From Plantago ovata (Eukaryota; Streptophyta; Magnoliopsida; Lamiales; Plantaginaceae): a DNA stretch of 64,000 nt. The DNA is taken from NCBI GenBank assembly GCA_028274465.1, contig CM051457.1:30229313-30293312 (forward strand). Reading direction: 5' to 3'. Position numbers and translations under genes: made by a program. The notes beneath the pieces were generated by a model. It worked only from the letters and a program-made list of their open reading frames with translations, was not told where the DNA came from and searched no databases. Positions 22,748 to 36,545 of this stretch are shown here, one piece after another (positions within the stretch are counted from its first letter, which is position 1; each line of letters begins with the position of its first letter).

Positions 22748-25700
22748 TCACATCGAATCGTACTCCCCTTCGGTCACCTCAACCTCTTCCCTCAACGACC
22801 TCAGGGAGTCTCCGGTCAGCTCGTTTCTATACTGCTGCACCACCAGAACCGATGCTGATGTTGCAAAGTCAGGCGAAATCAGCACGTTACCAACCGGTCC
22901 AAGTTCTGGACACTCACCCTTCTTGTAAAATGATGCAACAAGTTGACCCTCTGGCATTCTTCCCACCAGGTACAGGTTACATTTGCTATACTTTCGTATC
23001 GCTTCAGTTGCTTCTGCACAGTTGGATACAACAGTCTCTTCATACTTGATAGAACCGTCTTTCGACACGTTTTCCTTAAATTCCGCCAAGAATTCTTCAT
23101 CTGCAGACCTCGCTTCGGGGGTATATTGGTCGTCCACATCTACTGTCACGATCTCCCCAACGACCTTTGGATCCAGGATGAAACGAACAACGGTGAGACT
23201 AATACCAGGGTGCTCGGCCATGAGGGCCCCATATGCAACAGCTTCACGATCATCGTGTCCCCCGAAGAAGATTGCTGTCAACGAATAGTCAACGTTGCTA
23301 GCTGATATGTGAGAGGTCCCACCAAGCCCTCTATCGACCAAAATTCCGACAGAACATGGAGCGTGCTCAAGAACCCTTCGGTTCACATGCCTCAGTTCAT
23401 GTCGTGTTGTTTCCAAGTGTCCATCAAGCCTTAGATGCTTATGGAACGGTAAAATTATCATCGCGATTTTTTTCTCATACGCGCTAGTACATATATCTTC
23501 GTGCATACTGGACATTGGCGAGATAGCTGTTGTTGGACGAATGAGCACTTGGCTAAGTTGATTGACGGCTTCAAATGCGACAATAACTTCATTGGCATCA
23601 GCATTCTGCAACTTGGTCCAGAAGGGCAATCCATTCTTTCTCGCCTTGTGAACCATCAGAATCGCAGAAGATCTTTCGGAGAGCTCCATGAGATGCATTG
23701 CATAGACACGGAGTTTCTTTCCAACACCACGCGAAGCTTCCATGAGATTGATGAGTGAAGGAATGGTTCTTGTGCTGTGGAAACAGGTCAATAGTCGGAG
23801 CTGAGTGCCCGTTTCCTTTCTTTGTACAGTTCTGTGTTTGTATGAAGCGACTGACATTCGAGCAGGCTTGTATATGGCTACAACGATAGGAGTCGTTATG
23901 AATGTCGTGAACAAAGCCATTAGAACCATGATGGCGAATGTTTGATCATTGAGAACCTGCAAAGCAAAAATGAGAGTCAAATACTATTGAGACAGGCAAC
24001 ATTAAAGAGCCTTTAATTGTTATAACTTACCCCTCGATCCCTTCCGATGTTAAGAACGATAAGCTCCACCAGACCTTTGGTGTTCATCAGGAAACCAAGT
24101 GTTAATGCCTCCCTGAATGGGATCTTGCAGACGAGTGAAACGCCAACTGTACCCATAATCTTCCCAAAACAGGCATTGAATATGACCAATATAAGAAGAC
24201 CCCATGACTGAGCCCCATGAATGGTGGCAACATTAGTCTTCAATCCACTTGACACAAAATATAGAGGAAGGAACAAACCCGATACAAGATCCTCCACCTT
24301 TTCAACCAAAACTCCTGCAAATGGCCCTTCTTTTGGAACAAGAATCCCAATAACAAAGGCCCCAAATAGCGCATGGATTCCAATGGCATCCGTGACAAAT
24401 CCAGCAGCCAAAACGGCAGCCAACGTAGCACATATGTATATCTCATCCACTGGCTCACCCTCAGGGCATCGTCGTGCCATCCATCTAAAAGCAGGAGGAG
24501 CGATAAATACGCACAACGTTATGAACCCAAATCCACATAAAAAGACCCATAGTGAGACTAGAGGTGAACGCCCTGTGCCAGACAGGGCAATAGCTAACGC
24601 AAGTAGAATCCATGCGGCAATATCATTAACTGCAGCTGCTGACATGGCTATCCGACCAACATCAGTAGTTAAGAGCTTCAGCTCAGCTAAGATACGAGCC
24701 AAGACAGGAAATGCAGTGATGGAGAGTGCCACTCCCATGAAAACCAAGAATGGACCCTCATCCACGCCTTTCACAATAGTTGCGCGCAATGCGAATGAGG
24801 TACCGATTCCAAAAATAAACGGTAAACTGATTCCTGCTATGGCAATGCTCAATGCTTTTCCCCCAGTTCTTTTGAGTGATCGCAGATCAAGCTCTAGGCC
24901 AACCAGGAAGAGAAAGAACACGAGGCCGATGTCAGCAACAGTGTCCAGGACGGTAAGGCTTTTTTCAGGGAAAAAAGTTTTGAGATAAGTATGATTGCGG
25001 CCTAAAGCTGAGGGACCAAGTAAAATTCCTCCCTGCCATTAGAAGTTCACAAGTTAGCAACAGGCAAAAATGAAACTTAAAAGAGGAAAATAATACTATA
25101 CTACAAGCCATAATATTTAATGCCTTACAGGATGGGGAAACATAAAAAGGGAAATGTTAGTCACTGTTAAGTGCTTTTAATTATTTCTGTCACTATGAAC
25201 AATGTTGATTAGTCCAGTTAAACAGATTCATCTTGTCTTTATAAGTTCATAAACTGTAGTTGTGGGGCTAAGAGCCCCACCATATGGATCTGAAGGTTAC
25301 TTGCAACAAAAGTGCACATGAAAATATTCCTTCTGTTTGCTTAAGTATTGTAAGATATCAATCTATTTTCAAGTCGTTCAACTGCTTTTAAGGTTGCCAA
25401 ACATCAGCCACCATCAGGGACGGATCCAGGATTTAACATCAAGTAGGGCATAGAGGCTTAAATATCTTTATATTATTAAAAGTGAGTATAAAACTGCATA
25501 AACAAAAGGTGGTAGTTTTTAGCTATATCTCACCATTTAAGTCCATTATAAGAAATAAAAACATTTCACATGAGATATAGGTAGGGCATAATGCAAAAAC
25601 AGTACCAAAAGTAAACTAGAAAATGGGTACACACTACAAAATAAGGAAAAATTGAGTCGTATTGCTGAAGTTTTCTTTTCATGCGATCTACTCATAACTT

Positions 25701-26338
25701 TTGAAATGTTGCCACTAACCTACCCACTGTAATCAGAAATTTTTCGGTGATGAACAAAAGGGACATTGGTGGCACTAGGACATGTCTTTCCTAAATTAAG
25801 CAAAAAAGGAAACCGAGGAAGACAGCATATGTACTGAGAGACCTTTGTAGATTAGAAGCACTGGCTGAGAACTAAAGAAACTTTAATGGAAGCATTATTA
25901 TGCCATGTCTATCCTCTATGGGAGGGATCAAAGCTAGGATTGAAAGAAAAGGCAACCAATAAACATTGTCAAGCATTTGCAAAGATAACCAATGAACATT
26001 GTCAGGAATGTGAAAAGGCTACCAATGAACATTCTCAAATATGAGAAATTATTATAGATGTATGGACGGTTGTAATGGAAAGAAACAGGCAAGCTTCAAG
26101 GACATAAAGCTGCTCTATAGCCTATGAAAGAGTAAAAGAAACTCACAATAATCTCAGCGATGACACGTGGCTGTCTCAATGGCCTCAGGATATATGCCAG
26201 TAATCGGGTCAACGCTACCACCAAGCATATCTGCACGATCAGGAGTGGGAGAGCGAAATTGAGAGGATTGTCTCCCTGGAACACCCCGTTCGAGGTAGCT
26301 TTCATGCCATGACATGCAACTGTTCCGTTGGAAGCCAT
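22748..26338 (-). CDS. CHX18: Cation/H+ antiporter, CHX17/18 type
   Basis: Three coding exons on the minus strand (26338-26147, 25032-24031, 23956-22748) give 800 residues, the usual CHX length. CHX15-20 proteins exchange K+ for H+ in endomembranes and affect pH homeostasis. The start is [20 protein letters not shown], typical of the CHX17-19 clade. Residues about 28-430 form the 12-helix exchanger domain. Residues shown to matter in Arabidopsis CHX17 fall at identical positions: E111 in FLVGLELD, N200-D201 in [11 protein letters not shown]383 in NTKGLVEL. The soluble C-terminus (about 440-800) has the CHX-specific regulatory fold, including VDRGLGG and [11 protein letters not shown]. All splice sites are GT-AG and phase 0. 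CHX17 or CHX19 are equally possible labels. Intron 1 contains a degenerate hAT-like tip near 25414. Confidence 0.93.
25414..25640. mobile_element. Possible hAT-type transposon remnant in CHX intron 1
   Basis: CAGGGACGGATCCAGGATTT resembles the CAGGGGCGGA tip of the hAT MITEs at 41228 and 50849. No matching inverse end or target duplication was found, so the extent is a guess. Confidence 0.3.
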
Positions 26339-26385
26339 TTCGTGGGTAAACAACTGAATATGCACAGATGATCACAACTCTGTTT

Positions 26386-28347
26386 CTGCATGTTAAGACA
26401 TCATTAAGTTCCATCAGTATAAGCTGTGTATATCTTGTCATTGGATCTAAGCTATTAATCTCTCCAGTCTCAGAATCATAGATTATGAAAGATTGTTATT
26501 TGGTGTCAATCCAGACTTGATTATAACTACCAATGACTGCCTTCAGTTCTGATTATAAAAATTACTACTTCAGAAAGATTCTTGTCTCAAGCCTCAACCA
26601 TGTTACATAAGTTTACCGAACTATATAAGGATAACACCGGTAACCACGTTCCAACAGTAAAATCAAATGACGAGTTTAGATAGCAATCTAAAATCCAGAT
26701 TTAAACCATTTTTGTATTCGAAAATTCCCCATGTAAGTCATGTTAATGTAGTCTGAGTTCCTGACCAGATACCAAGCTCTTACAAGTCAATAACAATTGG
26801 TATCATTTGTCTCTGAATCAGCTAATATGTGGCATGAAGATCATGTATTATATTATGACTTTTAGTTAAACAAATTACAACTAGTTAAACAAATTACAAC
26901 TCTCTATTTCTAGTCCAACTTAGCATATATATATGATTCAAAGCAATCACAAAATGAAAGCATGCTGGACTTTTCTTTAAACCAAGGGTCAGCGTTTTTT
27001 TCTGTAAGATGTTTCCTGGCTTATGGCTTAATATTTTACTCCAAGAGAAGTAAGACCAATAATTGCAGAAAAAGGTCAACTTCAGATGAGGAAATAAGTG
27101 ACTTAAAATAGCATATTCACAAAATAATTTCAACTTACAACTAATCTGCATGAGGGTACTGGAGGTTATAGTGCCAATTGCTTAATTGTTAAACTTTTAT
27201 ATTATTCATGAGAAAATTCAAATAAAAGCTCAAATGACAAAAAACAAAAAGAATACAGTTGCTTATTCATATTATTGTAGCTCAAAAAGGAAAAAGGTTT
27301 TGCCATGTCGACTCGACTGAAAGTTTCACTTCATGATTAGTGGAGCTTTACATCGCCAACCAGATACGAGAAGCTTCTCAACTTTCTCAAAGAGTTATAT
27401 TTCTATTCTTAGAAGTCGGCTATGTTTAGGAACACTAACTAATAAGAAAACTGATAGCTTGATGAAAACAATTTATGTAGTGTTTCCTATCCAACCAAGC
27501 TAAGAAAATAATTAACATGGCTAGCTAGCTCCTGTACTTGAGGAATGAGTGACAACACAACACAACCACACTGATCCCAAAAATAGAAAATAATTTGGCT
27601 TGCTTTAGCCTACCATCTTACTCTTTCAAACATGTTAGATAACTAAATTCAAACAATAAACATATGCAAACATGTAATTATGTGACACATTTCCCTTTCC
27701 TTTGAAAAGTGGTAGAGGAAAAGTATAGAAACAAACAAAGTTGATGATTGTAGACTACTACTTCTCACATCACCACATCACATAATATAGATATTTTTTT
27801 ATTAATGCTAACAACAAGATGACAGGAGATAGATACTGGACAAATAAAAATATTCCATCAATTGGTCCCCAAAAGTCATAACTATAGAATTATAGCAACC
27901 CAAATCCCAGGCACACGTTCATTTTGTACACTATTCACATACTAATATATACTATAAGGTGCTTATGGTAATTTTGTTAAGTCATAGGGGTGGCAAATTA
28001 GACTTTCTCCATGGCCAATTAGACAACTTGCAGAAGAAACAGTTCATACATGATACATGACTCAACAAGTTAAGTCTTACGTGTCGTTAATGCTTCACCA
28101 GAGCTCTTTCAAATCTCTGCTAATTTTTCAGTTCCAACATTAAATGAATCTATGTAAAAAGACAAGAATACCCTCCACCCCTGAAAGGCTGAAACCCAGA
28201 AAACAGTCTAAATTCAGAAACCAGTTCCGACCCATCAAATCTCTCACCGTGTTTCTACGTGGGTCATCTTTGTTTCCAATCAAGACTGAATCATTCTTGC
28301 AGAAAGCAACAAAAAATGCAATAATGAAAAACAAGAAATGAACGAAC
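26386..28347 (-). other. Inferred 5'-UTR intron of the CHX gene
   Basis: On the minus strand a CAG acceptor at 26386-26388 precedes a 47-nt leader before the ATG at 26338. A consensus donor (CTCAG/GTTCGTT) lies at 28341-28348. The roughly 2-kb interval has no coding signal and a pyrimidine-rich sequence upstream that suits a leader exon. Inference from splice consensus only. Confidence 0.45.
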
Positions 28348-28590
28348 CTGAGTAGACTGGAAATGAATCTGTGGGGGAGAAAAATTAAACTAGAGGGACA
28401 GGCATGGTGTGTTGGTCGTCTGGAGTAGAGAAGAGAATGACAGTTGTTTTTCTTTATGTTTGTGGAGATTCGTAAGAATCGATGGAGAAGAGAGAAACCA
28501 GGAGAGCGAATTGGAAGAGAGAGAGATAAAGAGAGGGTTCCAATGTTTATGGAAAGATTGAACTGAAAAACCTGAGATGAGTTGGGTGGC
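28348..28590 (-). promoter_or_regulatory. Probable 5'-UTR exon and promoter of the CHX gene
   Basis: On the minus strand the segment is CT-rich (TCTCTTTATCTCTCTCTCTT) and ends in a splice donor at 28347, as expected of a leader exon. No strong TATA box is seen; ACTACAAATACG near 28610 is the closest. Confidence 0.4.
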
Positions 28591-28599
28591 ACATTTGAG

Positions 28600-29733
28600 G
28601 GCGTATTTGTAGTGCAAATGAGGATACTTGCTCTGACCAAAATGACCTTTTCATGGTTTACTTGCCCCTTGGTGTTGCAATTATTTGGATTTTTTAAATA
28701 TTACGATGCTCTAGGAGGAATCATTTGATGACGGAAATATGAAATACGGATAAGAAATTAGGAAATTTTTTGTTATTGTCTTATATTTTGACTTGACTTT
28801 GGGAATTGATAAATTTTGGATGGATGATAGAAATTTAAGAAAATAATTCAAACTTATTGTAATGTAATCCCGAAAATCTCTAGCCACATTAAAAGTATAG
28901 GCATACCGCATACCGTAGTACTAAAGTTGATTTTTCAGTATTGACTATTGACAAACTGTGAAAAGTATAGGAATTTTCATTTTCCATAGATATCTCGTGC
29001 AAATTTTGATTTTTCTCATTTAAGAGCACATACTGAGGTGCAATTTTAATTTGCGATGACATAAGTAGCTAGACATCATTCTTAAAGTTTTATGCGATTT
29101 ACGTTTCTTTATAGAAAAAGAATATGATTACTCAATAATCATGAAACTGAAAGATCTGTTTTTTTCCGCTAAAGTACAGTGTAATTGTAATTCAATATTC
29201 GAGCATTCTTTTAAAAGGTAATTAAGTGTAATCCAATAATTGTAATAATCACTTGAAATCACTTTATTTATTTATTTCACCATTTCACTAAGTCTCTGTT
29301 ATCTTCGTATAAAAACTCATTATTTTCAGTTCAGTTCAATTCAATTTTGTTCAGTTCAGTTCAATTTTGTTCAGTTCAGTTCAATTCTATCCATTTCTGT
29401 TCAATTCTGTTCAGTTCTGTTCCAACTTATTTAGTTGTATTTTATAGTACAGATAAATTCAGTTTTTTTCTCTTCAATTCAGTTCAGTTCAGTTCAGACG
29501 AAAAGAACAGTTTCTAAATACGTTTGTTTGGTGAAAGCGAATAAAGTGACTAATTTCAGAAATTATTGTATGTTGCTTATTAAAAATAAGGTGAACTGAT
29601 CAGCTACGAATCACATTATCAGTTTCCAGTCACCTTATCAACTACCAGTCACGTTATCAGTTCGTTTTGCCAAACATGCACTACAAACTTAATAAACACT
29701 ATATGTTGTTAAGAATTTTTAAAATTTATATAC
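28600..29733. other. Gene-free AT-rich spacer with (TTCAG)n tract
   Basis: No gene seen. At 29330-29500 the words TTCAGTTCAGTTCAATT and TTCTGTTCAATTCTG are repeated many times. The same TTCAGTTCAG words occur inside the small MITE at 39971, so this may be a degenerate relative. Confidence 0.5.
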
Positions 29734-30536
29734 GGGTAAATTACATTGTACCTCCTCCTTGCGGCCTCTAATTACGTAATGTTCCTTCTTAGTTCAACAA
29801 TTACATGTAGTCCCAATAATCGGAAAATCATTGACCTCACCCTTATTCATTTTTGTGTTTTTTTTCCGGCCAAACAAGACCTTAGATTTTTAAAAATCAT
29901 TTTTCCTTTTGTTTTATCTTTTCACTTTTCTCCTTTTTTTATCTTTTCTCTTTTCTTTTTATTTTTCCTTTTCTCTTTTCTTTTTTATTCCTCCTTCTTC
30001 TTCTCTTAGAGTTCCGGTACATGTAAATCGGAGAAACTCCGGTCAGCTCCTACCAGAGCTGTAAACAGCTCCAATCGGAAGCTGTTAACAGCCCCGGTCA
30101 GGAGCTGTCAACAACTCCAAAATCGGAGCTGTACAACCCCGATTTGGAGCTGTTTTTTATTTAGTTTTTTAATCTTTTGGGGTTGTTTTGAAACAAACCC
30201 TTAATTTGGGGTTCTTTTATAATAAATATCAGTTCATTTTGAAATTTATATAATTTTTGTGGTTAATTTGAAATTTATTAAAGGTAATTTTGTATAATAA
30301 AATAATTTAGAGGCAAATGTGTAAATAATGCAAACTTAAGTTGTTTGTTTCAAGCTAAAAACTGAAATTCCGGCAAGGGTAAAAACGTAACTTCCAGCTC
30401 TTAATTCGAAAAAAATCAAATTCGTGGTGCTATATGTAATTGTTTTTGTCTAACACTAGGCCACATATAATTGTTTTACCAAGAGGGTAAGATCTGTAAT
30501 TAAAAAAATTAAGAGGGGGCTATATGCAAATTACCC
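29734..30536. mobile_element. MULE-type MITE, family with internal palindrome cluster (copy A)
   Basis: The 803-bp element begins GGGTAAATTACATTGTACC and ends ATATGCAAATTACCC. Its flanks are TTTATATAC (29725-29733) and TTTATATAT (30537-30545), an 8/9 match to a 9-bp target duplication. Inside, in order: a long C/T tract (29880-30005), a cluster of short palindromes built from AGCTCC/GGAGCT and AATCGGAG (30010-30155), T-rich DNA, and the block ATTCCGGCAAGGGTAAAAACGT. The same order is found in the element at 44516. No transposase. Confidence 0.8.
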
Positions 30537-30567
30537 TTTATATATAGAATTAACTCATGATTCACCA

Positions 30568-32678
30568 CAGGGCCCTACTATTCCAATTCTTTGCTTTGCA
30601 GATGATTGCTTAATTTTCTGCAAAACGGCAAGGAAGTCTGTGAAGACCATAAAATCAATTTTAAAAACTTATGTTTTGGCATCTGGACAGAAGGTTTGTT
30701 GGATAAAAAGTAGAATTTTGTTCTTAAATAATACTCCAGTTCATACCAAACAAGAAATCACTCAATCATTGGGTGTTATCACAATAAAAGGAAAGATAAA
30801 TATCTTGGGTTACCATTTCTTATGGGACATAAAAAAAGAGATCTCTTTGATCAGATCATAAGCAAAGTTATGTCCAACCTTAATAATTGGTACTCAAAAT
30901 ATTTATCTTATCCAGGAAGATTAACCCTCATTAAAGCTGTTACAAGTGCAGTACCTTCCTATTGCATGTCAATAGCTAAAATACCAACATCTTGTATAGC
31001 TAAGATTGAGGAGATCAATAGACTTTTTCTGTGAAATGGACAGAAAAATGGAAAGAAACAAGGAAAAATAAAATGGTCAAAGGTTACCAAACCTTATACT
31101 CAAGGAGGTCTTGGAATAAGGAATTTGTACTTACTCAATGATGCTTATACCCTAAGACATTTGTGGAGATTTTACAACAAGTAAAATTCACTTTGGTATC
31201 AAGTGTATTAGAGTAAGTACTTCCTTAATTCAACAATCCTTGAAGCATCTTCCAAATCGAACCATAGTTGGTTCTGGAGAAATATAATCAAACTCAAAGA
31301 TACATTTGCAACTGGATTGCAAAGTATTATTGGAGATGGAAGCAACACATCATTTTGGAATGATAACTGGATTGGAAATAAAAGACTTTCTGAGTTTGTT
31401 CATAATATTCAGGAACCAGATATGGTTGTGTCGGACGTGATAGATAATAACTCTTGGAATATAAACAGGCTCTCTGAGACGCTACCAAAAGAGCTTATTT
31501 GAGAGATTGTTGGAATCCCACTTTCTCCTCAAAATATGGAAGATAAATTGGTCTGGAGTAACTCAAGAAATGGGTCGTTTACAATTAAAAGTCTTATAAT
31601 TTCCTGGTTAGTTGTGGGGGAAAAGAAAGTATAGTAGATTGGCTCTGGAAGAAACTCTGGAATTTAAAAATTATACCAATGATCAAAGTTTTTTCTTTGG
31701 CTCTGCATACATGGAAGATTACCAACAAGTGACATATTACTTAAGCATAACATTGTGCAAAATGATATATGTCAAATGTGTGATACACAACAAGAAAGCA
31801 TGGAGCATCTTTTATTCAGATGTTCTGCTTTTCAGAATATACGATCGTGGATCATAAGTCCTGAAATTTGTAACTACGTCAATCCCCTAGCCCACATAAT
31901 TTTTCATACACAACAAAATTCAGAAGAACAAATCAATGCTCTTCTATGGTATGGAAAACTAGAAATGAGAAAATTTTCAGGGGAAAAGCTTTGAATGATT
32001 ATCAATTCAAGAGACAACTCTTAGAAATGATAAATCATACAAAAAGTGTTATCAACACAAAAGTAGTACAAAACATAAGTGAAATCCCCTGTAAATGGAA
32101 CCCACCACCTACAGGTTTTTACTGTGTCAATATAGATGGATCAGTCTTACAAGAACCTGGACAAGCCGGAGCTGGCTGCATCATAAGAAATGAGCATGGA
32201 AATTTTGTTACTGCCGCTGCATTATTTGCGGGAAGAACTGATCACAACACTGCGGAGTTTTATGGCCTAAAGATTGGCATAAACTTGTGCACAAACTTAA
32301 GTCTAAAAAAGGTGATCATACAAACTGATTCACAAGTCCTTATATTGTCTTTGCAGGCCGGAATTAGCAACACCAATCCAAAAAATATTGCTAAAAGAAG
32401 CGGTCAAAAGAATGGAAGAAATGGATGAAGTCAGAATCCAGTTTGTATATAGAGAGTGCAATCAAGTGGCTGACACAATCGCTAAAGAAGCAAGCAACCT
32501 AACCTTTGGCGATCCACAACGACTTGTGAATAATAACACCGCCCGGTGCTTCTATTTTGTGTGGGACTCTTGCCCACAATGGATGAAGATTGTAATAGAT
32601 CAAGATAGTAATACTTTTATTCGTAGTAAAAATAGTATGTAATTTTAATTATATTAATGCAATTTGATTTTAAAAAAA
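30568..32678 (+). mobile_element. 5'-truncated L1-type LINE (RT, zf-RVT and RNase H remnants)
   Basis: The insertion starts inside the reverse transcriptase at its catalytic box (PILCFADDCLIFC) and runs through the thumb/connection region (YPGRLTLIKAVTSAVPSYCM, GGLGIRNLYLLNDA) and the SFWNDNWIG block to a C-terminal RNase H domain (VNIDGSVLQEPGQAGAGCII, DHNTAEFYGLKIGI, IIQTDSQVL, FVYRECNQVADTIAKEA). Several stops and frameshifts interrupt the frame (for example LFL-stop at 31032). It ends in an A-run at about 32672 and is flanked by a perfect 15-bp duplication ACTCATGATTCACCA at 30553-30567 and 32679-32693. It landed 23 bp beyond the target duplication of the MULE-type MITE. Confidence 0.93.
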
Positions 32679-32693
32679 ACTCATGATTCACCA

Positions 32694-33459
32694 TTTTATG
32701 AACTATATAATATCCAAATTAAATAATCTTCACCCCGAAGTTCAAATGAAATCATGTTTCGTATATAAAAGAGGTCAAAAGTCCATTTAGACGTGCTTCG
32801 TCCCTGAGTTCCAGACTTACAATTTTGTCAGGTCGAGAAAGGTGCAAATTTGGAGAAAGATATATGTCCGATTAGGGGTGTGCGGTATACACGCCCCAAT
32901 TAAACTTGACCTGCATTATGCCATTATCTAGTGGAGGTGAGTAGATGACTTGGAGAATTTGCGTACCAAATTAATCTCTGAAGCGGCCTATTCAGTCTGT
33001 CAATTAGCAAAGCGGTCGGTCAATTGTTGGACACGGGAACATTAACTAGTCTTTGTGTATATATATAGAAACAAAAATAGATTCGTTCCATCTTCATGAT
33101 TATTGTGATTATGAACTCTTAGGAAGAAAGTTCCAACAATTATTGTAACTTCTCAATATTTGAAATATCTTAAAATGATTGAAAATCATACTTATATCAT
33201 TATATCAATAAATAATTTTTTTTTCCAAAATTCATCCATAAGAATTTCATAGTTAAGAGAACTTAGATTTAGATCAATTTTAAGATGGATGACCTATTGA
33301 GAAGTCTACGGTGCACTCATGAGTGAGGACAAATACGCAGGAAAAAACACGTGTTGGTCTGTGTGGCCAGCATATCACTCTGAAGAGCGGTCCTGGAGTA
33401 ACCGTGCCGGCACAAAAGGTCGCCCCTTCGACTCATTAGTGGTTTAGACGTTACAATTA
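32694..33459. other. Spacer, no gene seen
   Basis: AT-rich DNA. A somewhat GC-richer patch at 33300-33440 has no recognisable coding or RNA signal. Confidence 0.35.
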
Positions 33460-33474
33460 TACTCCACCTGTTAA

Positions 33475-33717
33475 CTTTTTTTTGTTTTTGAAACGGCCAA
33501 ATCTAACTACTCTACACCTATGCTACCTGTCTACCATTTTACCACCTTGTAACTTCAAATACACCTATACCCATCTTATGACTCCGCTGAAATTCGAACC
33601 TCCAACCTCTCATGTGTTACTTTAGCATCCTAACTCTGCTGGAATTCGAACCCCCAACCTCTCATAGTCTCATGTGCTACTTCAACACCCTTACCACTCG
33701 ACCATTCTTATAACTCC
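33475..33717 (-). mobile_element. tRNA-derived SINE
   Basis: On the minus strand the 243-bp element starts with GGTCGAGTGGTAAGGG, a polymerase III A-box, followed by B-box-like GGGTTCGAATTCC. A B-box-like GGTTCGAATTTC recurs downstream, and the element ends TTGGCCGTTTC plus an A-rich tail. It is flanked by a 15-bp duplication, TACTCCACCTGTTAA at 33460-33474 and TACTCCACTTGTTAA at 33718-33732 (14/15). A second copy lies at the right edge of the window. Confidence 0.85.
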
Positions 33718-33734
33718 TACTCCACTTGTTAAAT

Positions 33735-34170
33735 GAGTTTGAATTTTTAGATGGATGAAATTATCATTGTATTATAGGCTTTACATCAATATTCACAAAG
33801 TTAGGTTTACGAGATCGAATTTTACCTTTCGAATCTTCATTCGTATTAAATTTTGCAATTATTGGATTTTTTGAAAAATTAAAATTAAAATGAACATATG
33901 ATTACGGTGTAAGTGATAAAAGAATTAATACAAATTGACAATTTAATAATTTTATAAGTTCCAAACTTTTAAGTCATGTGAGCTGACATTCTCCCACTAT
34001 AAATAAATCCATCCAGTTTAAGAGGACATTCTCCAAACTTTAAAAGGAAAAAAAAAAAAAAAAAAAAGGAAAGGAAGAGAAGGAAATGTGAAATTATTAA
34101 CAATTTCAATCATATGATTCATATATATATCGACGCAGCACCTTTAAATTTCAATATACTTGTGACGAGG

Positions 34171-34173
<3 letters not shown>
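33735..34173. other. Spacer with A-tract
   Basis: No gene seen. Contains an A-run at 34049-34067. Confidence 0.35.

Positions 34174-34243
<70 letters not shown>
34174..34243. repeat. (TA)n microsatellite
   Basis: About 35 uninterrupted TA units. Confidence 0.98.
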
Positions 34244-34245
<2 letters not shown>

Positions 34246-34599
34246 CCAGTTTTCCAGTCTATGATCCCATGATTGGGAAGTTTTAGCTAGTCAATTAATT
34301 TCTCCAGTACTGACCAGTAAAGGATTTAACCATAACCAAGATATATAGTCAAATCACATTTGGCCAGTCCATTGGAAGTCTCAGACTATCAAGTTAATCT
34401 ACTAATTATAGCTAGTAACCTTATATCATATAGTATATACAATCTGATATAACAATATTATATATACAGTAAGTCAGGATAGCTAGCTGCCTTAGCTGAA
34501 CCTGTAGTGCAAAACCTTACAGATGCTAGCTAGTTAATACTCAAGTACTTCGTAATATATAATTAATTATGTATATCCAGCTCTATATATACTTTATAT

Positions 34600-34655
34600 A
34601 TACTCCCTCCGTCGTAAAACAGTTGCACCATTTTGCCATTTTGTACGTTCCGTTA
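34600..34655. mobile_element. Isolated Stowaway-like tip
   Basis: TACTCCCTCCGTCGTAAAAC is a close match to Stowaway termini, but no inverse end is visible within several hundred bases. Probably a truncated remnant. Confidence 0.4.
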
Positions 34656-35866
<1,211 letters not shown>

Positions 35867-36239
35867 TTCTAACTCAGGTGAAGCGTAAGCCGAAACACTA
35901 TATATACCACGATAGAATTTCAAATTTTCAAGAATTCCAACTCAATGAAAAATTATTAAAAATAAATAAGTTGTGAAATTAATCTACTTATTGTAAATTC
36001 ATCTAACAAGATGTTTAACAAGCGAATTTTAACTAGCTAGATTAAAAAAAAAAAATCAGATTAATTAATGGAAATTTTAAGAAGTAATTATGTGGTTCCA
36101 TTCAGATAAACTATGGTAACCTTTTTCGGAAAAAATGTGACGAACACTGTACCTCCTGCATTGAACTCCAACCACCATACACATAATTGGAGGAGTTGTT
36201 TCCTGCCTGAGGTAGCGGAGGCCTCAAGTTGTCGTGGAG

Positions 36240-36545
36240 CTGGCGCAATAATTTAGGCCGTCACGTATCATTGTTGAAGGAGACTGTTTAAATCTGGTGA
36301 ATCAATTGCAGGCTCGTGATTCTTCATACTCACTTTGTGGCAATATTGTCGAGGAAACCAAGTATCTAGCCTTTTCTTTTCAGACTTGTAATTTTGAGTC
36401 TGTTCGTAGAACCTGTAATGAGCTAGCTCATCGTTTAGCTAAGCACGTGTCTACGGACAGTGTGTTCCTCAACGTTACCATTTGAGTACCATCGATGATC
36501 ACTTTGATTATCAATACATGATAATATTTTCACTAAAAAAAGTTA
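36240..36545 (+). mobile_element. LINE RNase H fragment
   Basis: A plus-strand frame reads IVEGDCLNLVNQLQARDSS and, later, VRRTCNELAHRLAKHVS, the RNase H (RVT_3) blocks of plant LINEs. A stop at 36483 and a short A-run near 36534 follow. The rest of the element is absent. No target duplication was found. Confidence 0.7.

Noticed and set aside
24221..24988. 255-codon frame on the plus strand opposite the CHX exon
   Set aside because: Shadow of the CHX coding sequence; the antisense product is low-complexity and unrelated to any family.
28140..28640. 166-codon minus-strand frame
   Set aside because: It covers the inferred CHX leader exon and flanks, is CT-rich and low in complexity, and matches no family.
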